Part shown: piece by piece, positions 12,301 through 24,300 of the stretch
Numbering within the stretch: position 1 is the stretch's first letter
How the letters are laid out: the number at the start of each line of letters is the position of its first letter
NCBI GenBank assembly: GCA_936450465.1
Contig: OW388296.1
Span: 39,336,023-39,400,022 of the forward strand
Length of the DNA: 64,000 nucleotides
Direction: 5' to 3'
DNA from: Gibbula magus
Lineage: Eukaryota > Mollusca > Gastropoda > Trochida > Trochidae
Notes under the pieces: model-generated
The model's database searches: none
The model's input: the letters and a program-made list of their open reading frames with translations, nothing else
Told to the model about the DNA's origin: nothing
Program-made: the position numbers and the translations under genes

Positions 12301-15300
12301 ATCTACGAAAGTCATATCTCACACAAACCATGTCGCTTCATCTACGAAAGTCATATCTCACACAAGCCATGTCGCTTCATCTACAAAAGTCATATCTCAC
12401 ACAAACCATGTCACTTCATCTACGAAAGTCATATCTCACACAAACCATGTCGCTTCATCTACGAAAGTCATATCCCACACAAGCCATGTCGCTTCATCTA
12501 CGAAAGTCATATCTCACACAAACCATGTCGCTTCATCTACGAAAGTCATATCTCACACAAGCCATGTAGCTTCATCAACGAAAGTCATATCTCACACAAA
12601 CCATGTCGCTTCATCTCACACAAATGATATCGTATGATCTCACACAAACCATGTGGCTTCATCTCACTCAAATGATATCGTATGATCTCACACAAACCAT
12701 GTCGCTTCATCTACGAAAGTCATATCTCACACAAGCCATGTCACTTCATCTACGGAAGTCATATCTCACACAAGCCATGTCGCTTCATCTAAAAAGTCAT
12801 ATCTCACACAAGCCATGTCGCTTCATCTACGAAAGTCATATCTCACACAAGCCATATCGCTTCATCTACGAAAGTCATATCTCACACAAGCCATGTCGCT
12901 TCATCTACGAAAGTCATATCTCACACAAACCATGTCGCTTCATCTACGAAAGTCATATCTCACACAAGCCATGTCGCTTCATCTACGAAATCCATATCTC
13001 ACACAAGCCATGTCGCTTCATCTACGAAAGTCATATCTCACACAAACCATGTCGCTTCATCTACGAAAGTCATATCTCACACAAACCATGTCGCTTCATC
13101 TACGAAAGTCATATCTCTCACAAGCCATGTCGCTTCATCTACGAAAGTCATATCTCACACAAACCATGTCGCTTCATCTACAAAAGTCATATCTCACACA
13201 AGCCATGTCGCTTCATCTACGAAAGTCATATCTCACACAAACCATGTCGCTTCATCTACGAAAGTCATATCTCACACAAGCCATGTGGCTTCATCTACGA
13301 AAGTCATATCTCACACAAACTATGTCGCTTCATCTACGAAAGTCATATCTCACACAAGTGACATCTACTGGGAGAGACAGATGATGAAAGTCACTCGTCT
13401 CATGCTGTGATTATTCCAGTGATTCAGAGATTCAACTTTTGTTAGTCAAAGTTAATGTTTACTAGCCCCAGGTCAACTTAGTATCTAGATCTGAACTGTG
13501 TGACATCTCTCACATTGCACTATGTTCAAAAGAACTACACTGAAACTTTTCATTTAATGCAAAGATGGAAAATTTACCTGCAATCTTCAACCTAAATTAT
13601 ACATATTTTCTGACTAAAAAAGATGCTTATGTGTGTAATAGTTTGAAGGACCAAGTCAAGCTGTAGTCCTCTGAGGATACGGCCAGGAAGGAGCGGCTTG
13701 ATGTTGACGAAGGCGTATGAGAGAGGCGTCCTGTAGAAGACACAGCTGCTCTCCACCTTGTGCTGCCCAAACTCGTACTGTAACCGGTCCTCTAGCAGGC
13801 TCTCACTGTCGCCTGAATTGTAGCAGTAATACAATAGGAAGTTACAAATATCAATGAATATATCTTACTGTTATCATTCTAAAGGAAAATTGTAATATTA
13901 GGCTGTTACTGCTGTGCTATACATGTAATGACATTACAATCACCACTGACCATTGGCGTCTTATCGTGAACTTCAGATATGGATACTATGTGATGTGAGT
14001 TGATGTGTTATTTGTCATGCTTTGGTGAAATACGATGATCAGTTTCAGTCACAATCTCATCACCCTGTCACACCAATTTGGTAACATGGTGAATACAAAA
14101 TCATTGAAGTGTGACAAGTTATTTCAACTTAATATAAAGTCAATTCTTAAGACATGTGACGGGCCAGCTTAAGTCATGGTTCAGTGGCAACAGTATTTTG
14201 TTCTCTGGTGTTAAAAGGTGTATAGAGAAAGGAAACGTGTTTTCATTGTCATGTTGAATTATTATTGAATGATTTCCAAGAAGTGGACACATTAAACTTG
14301 GCCTTTAAGATCTCAATTTCACTCATGTCAGAGATTGTGATAGATATTGAGGACTATAATAAGAAAGGTAAGATGACTTACAGTAAGGGGAGGTGAGCTG
14401 GATCTGAGTGTACAAGTCGTGGCGTCTGTGTTGCATCACTGGCATCCCCTCCCGCACAGAGCGCAGATAGTCCAGGTTTACTTCCGCCACACACACATCA
14501 GCCCCCTCCCCACACTGACTCAACACGCGGCCCCACGGGTCCACTACCTGCAACAAGACTCTTCACATCAGCCCCCTCCCCACACTGACTCAACACGCGG
14601 CCCCACGGGTCCACTATCTGCAACAAGACTCTTCACATCAGCCCCCTCCCCACACTGACTCAACACGCGGCCCCACGGGTCCACTATCTGCAACAAGACT
14701 CTTCACATCAGCCCCCTCCCCACACTGACTCAACACGCGGCCCCACGGGTCCACTATCTGCAACAAGACTCTTCACATCAGCCCCCTCCCCACACTGACT
14801 CAACACACGGCCCCACGGGTCCACTATCTGCAACAAGACTCTTCACATCAGCCCCCTCCCCACACTGACTCAACACCCGGCCCCACGGGTCCACTATCTG
14901 CAACAAGACTCTTCACATCAGCCCCCTCCCCACACTGACTCAACACGCGCCCTCACGGGTCCACAATCTGCAACAAGACTCTTCACATCAGCCCCCTCCC
15001 CACACTGACTCAACACCCGGCCCCACGGGTCCACAATCTGCAACAAGACTCTTCACATCAGCCCCCTCCCCACACTGACTCAACACACGGCCCCACGGGT
15101 CCACTATCTGCAACAAGACTCTTCACATCAGCCCCCTCCCCACACTGACTCAACACACGGCCCCACGGGTCCACAATCTGCAACAAGACTCTTCACATCA
15201 GCCCCCTCCCCACACTGACTCAACACGCGCCCTCACGGGTCCACAATCTGCAACAAGACTCTTCACATCAGCCCCCTCCCCACACTGACTCAACACCCGG

Positions 15301-18300
15301 CCCCACGGGTCCACAATCTGCAACAAGACTCTTCACATCAGCCCCCTCCCCACACTGACTCAACACACGGCCCCACGGGTCCACTATCTGCAACAAGACT
15401 CTTCACATCAGCCCCCTCCCCACACTGACTCAACACACGGCCCCACGGGTCCACTATCTGCAACAAGACTCTTCACATCAGCCCCCTCCCCACACTGACT
15501 CAACACGCGCCCTCACGGGTCCACAATCTGCAACAAGACTCTTCACATCAGCCCCCTCCCCACACTGACTCAACACCCGGCCCCACGGGTCCACAATCTG
15601 CAACAAGACTCTTCACATCAGCCCCCTCCCCACACTGACTCAAAACGCACCCTCATGGGTCCACAATCTACAACAAGACTATTCACATCAGCCCCCTCCC
15701 CACACTGACTCAACACACGCCCTCACGGGTCCACAATCAGCAACAAGACTTTTCACATCAGCCCCCTCCCCACACTGACTCAACACGCGCCCTCACGGGT
15801 CCACAATCTACAACAAGACTATTCACATCAGCCCCCTCCCCACACTGACTCAACACGCGCCCTAACGGGTCCACAATCTGCAACAAGACTCTTCTCATCA
15901 GCCCCCTCCCCACACTGACTCAACACGCGCCCTCATGGGTCCACAATCTGCAACAAGACTATTCACATCAGCCCCCTCCCCACACTGACTCAACACGCAC
16001 CCTCATGGGTCCACAATCAGCAACAAGACTATTCACATCAGCCCCCTCCCCACACTGACTCAACACGCACCCTCATGGGTCCACAATCAGCAACAAGACT
16101 ATTCACATCAGCCACCTCCCCACACTGACTCAACACACGCCCTCACAGGTCCACAATCTGCAACAAGACTATTCACATCAGCCCCCTCCCCACACTGACT
16201 CAACACGCGTCCTCACGGGTCCACAATCTGCAACAAGACTATTCACATCAGCCCCCTCCCAACACTGACTCAACACGCGCCCTCACTGGTCCACAATCAG
16301 TAACAAGACTATTCACATCAGCCCCCTCCCCACACTGACTCAACACGCGCCCTCATGGGTCCACAATCAGCAACAAGACTCTTCACATCAGCCCCCTCCC
16401 CACACTGACTCAACACGCGCCCTCATGGGTCCACAATCAGCAACAAGACTCTTCACATCAGCCCCCTCCCCACACTGACTCAACACGCACCCTCATGGGT
16501 CCACAATCTACAACAAGACTATTCACATCAGCCCCCTCCCCACACTGACTCAACACACGCCCTCACGGGTCCACAATCAGCAACAAGACTTTTCACATCA
16601 GCCCCCTCCCCACACTGACTCAACACGCGCCCTCATGGGTCCACAATCTACAACAAGACTATTCACATCAGCCCCCTCCCCACACTGACTCAACACGCGC
16701 CCTCACGGGTCCACAATCTGCAACAAGACTCTTCTCATCAGCCCCCTCCCCACACTGACTCAACACGCGCCCTCATGGGTCCACAATCTACAACAAGACT
16801 ATTCACATCAGCCCCCTCCCCACACTGACTCAACACGCACCCTCATGGGTCCACAATCAGCAACAAGACTTTTCACATCAGCCCCCTCCCCACACTGACT
16901 CAACACACGCCCTCACGGGTCCACAATCAGCAACAAGACTATTCACATCAGCCCCCTCCCCACACTGACTCAACACGCGCCCTCACGGGTCCACAATCTG
17001 CAACAAGACTATTCACATCAGCCCCCTCCCCACACTGACTCAACACGCGCCCTCATGGGTCCACAATCAGCAACAAGACTCTTCACATCAGCCCCCTCCC
17101 CACACTGACTCAACACACGCCCTCACGGGTCCACAATCTGCAACAAGACTATTCACATCAGCCGCCTCCCCACACTGACTCAACACGCGCCCTCACGGGT
17201 CCACAATCTACAACAAGACTTTTCACATCAGCCCCCTCCCCACACTGACTCAACACACGCCCTCACGGGTCCACAATCTACAACAAGACTCTTCACATCA
17301 GCCGCCTCCCCACACTGACTCAACACACGCCCTCACGGGTCCACAATCTGCAACAAGACTTTTCACATCAGCCCCCTCCCCACACTGACTCAACAAGCGC
17401 CCTCATGGGTCCACAATCAGCAACAAGACTCTTCACATCAGCCCCCTCCCCACACTGACTCAACACACGCCCTCACGGGTCCACAATCTACAACAAGACT
17501 CTTCACATCAGCCGCCTCCCCACACTGACTCAACACACGCCCTCACGGGTCCACAATCTGCAACAAGACTCTTCACATATCCTAGATATACTAATTTACA
17601 TAAGACAAGCTATTTATCCCTTGTTGTGCTTGGGAGATGTGTTAACTGTACACAGGTGACATAGCTCACCATTGCATGTCCGTATGATGACCTCTTGGAG
17701 TTGTGTTTGCCTGTCTGAGCTGCAGCAAGTACATAGCACTGGTTCTCTATTGCACGACTCCGCAACAGAACCTGCAGTGGAAGATATTCTGAACTGTAGC
17801 AAAAGGATAACAAATTAGATGATATTTGTAGGTGGAGAACTGACAAGCAGACACAGTCTCATTTAAATCAGATTGAAAGTAACACTCAAACATCGCTGAG
17901 TATCTGATCTGAACACTGCACCAAAGAGGTCATGTCAAATGACCTTCTCCCCACCTCCACTCCAGCCAATCAGCAAACACCACATTCGATGTCTTATCTT
18001 GTAAGGTCTCTGATTGGCTGAATTACTTAAGATGAAAGGTCACCGGACCTGACCTCTTTTGGGGTAGTATTCAGATCGATGAATGAAGTACAATGTTACT
18101 TTTGATCTGTTTTAATGAGATTGAGGAGTCACCTACACCCATTGCCCTTTTTGTTTTAGGATTCTTAGACCTTGCTAAATGTATAATAAACATTATAAAT
18201 AATAAATCATTATGAAGCTTTATTATAAAAAAGAGAGAGTTGAAAAGGCATCTACATGTGATTGTTCCACATACCACAGTTTCAAAGAGTATCAGTTCAG

Positions 18301-21300
18301 CAAATAATAGTTTATAAGTTCTACTCTGGACAAGATTTCAGGACGATTGAAACGACAGATGGAACTGATTTCAATGATTAAAGGCTAAAAAAATGAAATA
18401 GAGCCATGGGCTCTGTAGCTCATCAGAAATTGCATGATTAATATCTCAGGTTGACGACTTAATGGGTGAATTTTTTAACAACTGCTTAAATCAGAATAAG
18501 AGATTTATATTATGTTATTTTAACTGCTTACAAATATATGTCTACACAAGATTTGTGCATTCTAGTGCTTTTAGTTTTTGTTCATTTAAAGTAGTAAAAA
18601 CAGAACCATGGGCTCTGTAGCTATCTTGTGTTATTGTGATTGATGTTGTACACTAAAATAAATAGTTCAGATAAAACACAGTTCATTGGCATAAATTTTA
18701 AAACAAAAACCTCTAAAACTCTAGGTGCATGAGACCAACATGACTTGTAATAAATGCAATAATAAAAGAAAATGGATTACATGGTCGTCTAAATATCAAC
18801 ATTCCTTCAATGATCTAGAACAAATGTTCAAAATAACCTATACGATTCAACAAGTTATGGTATATTCCCCAAATCATGATACATGATACATGATACATGA
18901 TAAAAAAACAATGAATCTTTTTAAAGAAATTTATTACCTATAATTGTGTCCTAGGTAGTGAGTACCCTTTACACCACGACACCCATCTCACGGACAACCC
19001 CGCCCCTCCTTCTTTACATTAAAATAGAAAAGATGACATTGAAGTAAGCCACGCCTACAAGTACCTCAGCATTTGGTTACAAGAGCAAAGGAAATCGCAA
19101 AGTCAGCAAATAGAGCCCTTGGAGTAATAATATGTAAATTTAAATCTGCTGGTAGAATGGCATGCAATGTTTTTACTTCATTATATAACAACTTGGTTCA
19201 GCCAATACTTTCTTATGGATCCGCTATATGGGGGACAAGAGAATATTCATCAATTAATGCAATACAGAACAAAGCCTGTCGCTTCTTCCTAGCTGTTGTG
19301 CGAAAAACAGCGAATCTGTCTGTACGAGGTGAAATGTGTTGGACGACGCCCTCCACAAGTCACAAGATTGAATCTATCAAGTTTTGGCGCAAACTATGTA
19401 TTATGGACTCTGACAGAATCGCTTGTAAAATCAACCATTGGTCAAGCAAGTATCGTTAATCATGGCATAACAGGATCAAAGACTTTTTGAGCTTTCAATT
19501 TACATTTAATGACATATATGCTATTACAGATAATGAATACTTATATGTTAAAGACTGGCTTATATTGAAGGATCACAATGACTGGCTTGCTGGGCTGTGG
19601 AATGATCATAACCTTCCGAATGGCGACAAACTATAATGGGTGTATTTTTGTTAATTTTAATGAGACTTGAAATTTGGAAAATTTGATATCAGTTGTACAA
19701 AGTTGACATGCTTAAAATTTTAGCTTTCTAGCATTACTGGTTCTTGAGGTGAAATAAAAATATCTTATATGGCACCCCTGCCACACCCTTCCTTTTTGGA
19801 GCGGGATAATACAAATACATACAAATCTGAGACTCCATCAAACAAAGATCATCTTCCCAAAATTTGAACTTCCTGAATTGCTGGTTCTTGAGGAAAAGTT
19901 GTTTAAAGATTCAAGGGTGGATCACCTGTTACACCCTGGCCCCATATTTGATGGACCAAAATGAACAAATTTAATTTATTATTAATCTGAAAAATTTAGC
20001 TTCCTATGTCAACTGGTTTTTGAGATGAAGTCATCGAAAGGATTCACTAAAAAAAATGCCTGCCATAATAATAATAAAGGTGCATTTATATAGCGCAACA
20101 TTCACTATCAATGCTCTGTGCTCCTTACCAGTATCCATCTACAATATTTCAGCTTTAATAATAGTGCATATGTCTTCTGCGCAAACATCCACGCTCAAAA
20201 GCATGCTCATGGCGCTACAATTAAAAGTAAAAATCAGAGTCAGTGAAATCTGGTGTCTTTTAGTCGTAAAACTGTGTAAACAGGTGTGTTTTGAGTAGGG
20301 GTGAAACGGTTTACCGCGGTGTATTCGTACCGCGGTATTTATTGACGGTTCGGTACACCGAAAAATTGCTTTGAAAAAAACGTAACGTTCGGTTTTGGTA
20401 AAGTTCGTTTTTATCCACTACACTCGTGCATTTCCCTGTCAAAAGCACTAAAAATGTCACTCAAGTTTCAGCACAAATTATCATATTCTATTAAATTTCA
20501 TTCTAAACTAGTCCAAAGTTCACAAGAAATCCTTACGACTTACGTAGTCGTAGGTCGAACTTCCGTGTTATGACTCGAGTGGACATGTCAAAAAAGTCAA
20601 AACAGCGATATGAATAAACTATTTGACAGAAAGTTACCGTATATTACAAGGTATAAATTATCAAGTTGATTCTAAAAATTAGGGGTTCAAAGATTGGAAT
20701 CGACTTTCAGATTTAAACTTCAAGGCAGGTGAAATGTAACAATATGTTTGTGTTGAGTTTTCATTTGGAAAACCTTTTCTATATTTCGAATGTTTGACAT
20801 GTCGACCGTTTACTACAAAGTTTTGACGGGTTACATTTGAGTGTTTTCACCAGGTACTTTATTCAAATTCATGAACAAACACATAAATTTAAAAAATAAC
20901 CGACTATTGCACAAGTTTCTGTGAGTAAAATATTGCTAAATTAATTTCCAAATCTAGAAGCGGCGACATCTTGCTAGTCGGTAAGTTAGTGATGTTTTTA
21001 TTAATCATTTATAGTACAGTTTAAATAGCTAAAGAACGCAATTGTTTCATAATTATTGAATATAAATTGAGAAATCAAATAAAAATCGTCTGAAGTAATG
21101 AATTTCTTGACAAAAGAAGTTTGATAATTTTCCCGTTTTATATGCTAGACTACGTACACTATGCATTGAGCTTTGTATCTAATTTTCTGATTGGCTAAGA
21201 AAAGGGAAGTCCCGTAGTTAACCAATGACAAGGCTAATAACAAACAATAGAGTTTCTGATGTTGACTCCTGCTTACACTTGTTCTTTCGATTTACGGAGA

Positions 21301-24300
21301 GGAGAATGATATATGTATATGATTAAAACAATAATTAAATAGACACAACAAGTCAACAGTTGTACTTTTTATTTTTATTTTTAAGATATTACTTATCACA
21401 AGCAAGCAATTAACTTTAAGCTTGACCTTGTATTTTACTTGCTCCGGGAGTATAGCAATGAAACATTTTCACAGCAGTTTAATATAAATAACAAAAGTTA
21501 TGGCTATACACAGTAATAAACATTCCTTCATATATTGAAAAACAAAATAAGAACAACGTAATAATTACTTAATGAAATTTAATATTACTGATTTTCTTGT
21601 GTTCAAGATTTATTGAATGTTGTTATTGAATTTGTTGAATGTGATTTCAAATTGTTATTTTACTGTCTAGTCATTTTAGATGAAATTACAAATAAGAATT
21701 TATGGCACATGCAAAGCCCAATTGAACCTTTTTATTCTCAGTGTGTGATGAGTCAATTTGAATACCAGATGATTTGAAGTGCTTAGTGTTCTTTGAGTGT
21801 CCAGGTGTGCTCTCTTTTGAATTATTTGAATGTTTTCCTGTTAACTATTTCCACAATTAAAATTATCTGTGCAGTTCATCTGTTATTTTCATTGTTGAGG
21901 AGTGGTATTGAACTTTTAAAGAACCGAACCGAAAAATATCGAACCGAGAGCTCTGTACCGCAATACGCACCGAACCGTGGCATAGGCGTACCGTTTCACC
22001 CCTAGTTTTGAGCCGAGTTTTAAATGAGTCCAGTGTTGGGGATAGCTCTAGGTCAAGGGGTAATGAGTTCCACAAGACTGGAGCAGTATGGGAGAATGAT
22101 CTTTGACCAAATGTCTTTAACTTAAAGGGAGGTACTACCAAGAGGTGTTTTTGCTGCGAGCGCAGTTCACGGGCTGAAACATAGGGAGTGATAAGTTCAG
22201 TGATGTAACTAGGAGTCTGGCCATGAAGGGATTCGTAAGTGAGACAGAGTACCTTGAACTGGATTCTGGCCTTCACTGGCAACCAATGCAGTCGTTTCAG
22301 TATTGGGGTGATGTGACTCTGTTTGGAGGAACGAGTAATTATGCGTGCCGCAGTGTTTTGAACCTTCTGGAGTTTGTCCAGCAGAGTGTCACTAAGACCA
22401 GAGTATAGACTGTTACAGCAGTCCAGTCTACTGAGAATAAGGGATCGAACAAGTTGGTAGATTCCGCAGTGATGAGAGGACGAATGTTGCCAATAGCTCT
22501 GAGGTGAAAATAACAAGTTTTGCAAACATTGTAGACTTGGGATTCTAAGGAGAGACAAGGATCAAGAAGAACACCAAGATCTTTGACGGTTTGAGTTGTC
22601 TGGATAGGAGAGTCCGCAACAGTAAGAGACTACAAATCAGATTTGAGTAGTTGTTGCTTAGTGCCGACTACAAGGGACTCAGTCTTGCTTTCATTCAGTT
22701 TCAGTTTGTTGACAGTCATCCAGACTGTAAGTTCTTTGGTACAATCCAACAGTTTATCTAGAGCTGTTTCTGAAGATCATGTATGAAAGCTTGTATACAG
22801 CTGAGCAGCTTTGGGGGTGTAGCGGTTCTGGAGGAGAAGTCGAAATGTGGAAAGCTTATGGATGACGCCCAATGCCCAGAGCCAGACGAACATTGTCATT
22901 TAAAAACATAAATTAAGAATTTGCTGCATCATTTTTGCTAAACCCAATACCGTTTTGTATAGTTCAACCACTTCCAAGCTATATTTTGATGAAAAAAGTA
23001 AAAACAAAGTCTGACTGCCCTTGTCACTTTTGAAAAAAATAGGCCAAGAACATTTAAACTGTTTTCATGCAGCCTAAGGTAAATATTGAGTGGTGTCACC
23101 TCCCAGTGAGCCATCCCCGTTGTTTGAGTGAAGGCAGACGGATACGTGAGGAGTTCTGCACCCTGTGCACACAGCGCTAGTGACATCTCCGGGAAACGCA
23201 CGTCGTAACACTAATAGAAACCATCAAGAAAATAACACAGAAAAACGTCTTTACAATTGCTTCTTGAAACTTCTTTGTTGAATAAAAAAACTGCTCACAG
23301 TTTCTTTGTCTGCAAGGTATGTTAAAGGGGCTGTAGCATGTTTTTTTAATATTATTTTTTCACAAATTTGCCATTTATTATTTAAGTTGATACAATATAT
23401 TGTTATGTTAGAGGGTAAATCATCTTATTTCAAAACCCAATAAGTCGTATCCACAACAAACAGTTATCCATATTGCAAGAAAATAGTGTGACGTTTAATG
23501 CTACAATTTTATGGTACGTGAGATATGTAGATTTGTATGTCTCACGAGATTTTGAAAGTTCAGACAGCAAGATGGTTGACCATTCCATCATTATTTATCA
23601 TTATTATGGGCAACACTTATTTACCTTTTTGTGAAAGCACTTTTTCATTAAGAACAGTGTGCTAGAGCGCTTTAAAGCCCAATATTCATCAATCGGTTTT
23701 GAGTGAAACAGAGACACAAAGCCAAGGATACAGTTGCGAGGCCAACTCTTCCTACGGGTGACTGGACCGGAGGCAGGATCTTCCGACCTGGAATAGTGTA
23801 GTCACTCTCACACAGCCGCACCCGGTCTTTGATGTCCAGATCAAACAAGTGGCACTTGTCATACGCCGCCTTGATCTCACCATCACTGGAGACCAGCACG
23901 TGGGTGTTCCTCACCCGACCTGTCTCGTCGTCTCCCTGCAACATCAATCAGTGTTAGCGGTACACACCTGCATCATCCTACATAAACAGACTGTCAATCT
24001 ACTTTATTCAGCGCAAGTAATTTAGAAAGAGTTTTCACTGGTAAAAATAGATATCTCCCCTTCTCCCAATTCACCTTAGAAACCTCAAACAATTGATTCT
24101 TTCTGTTTTAAAATTTTTAAATATGAAAATACATATAATTGATAGTGTGTTATTATCTTTGTAAACTTTGTTAGCAGATCAGTGGCCAAAACCAAAAGTC
24201 CCAAGACAATATGTCTCCCAAACCTTTGGAGGGTATACATGATAACCAAACTTCATTTATTGTAAAAACTCTTACTCCTAGCTTACTTCTACTTCTGTGA

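Noticed and set aside
9437..13357. Origin of the intron 7 array from the NitFhit exon 8 acceptor (shared gtagatg)
   Set aside because: Only seven bases match, and the array ends about 270 bp from the exon; not enough to claim it.
9387..13384. Plus-strand frames of 140-422 codons with [13 protein letters not shown] or [13 protein letters not shown] repeats
   Set aside because: By-product of the 39-bp minisatellite, antisense in a NitFhit intron; two phases are open at once.
14419..14658. Plus-strand frame of 79 codons
   Set aside because: Antisense to NitFhit exon 6 and into the 70-bp array; no domain.
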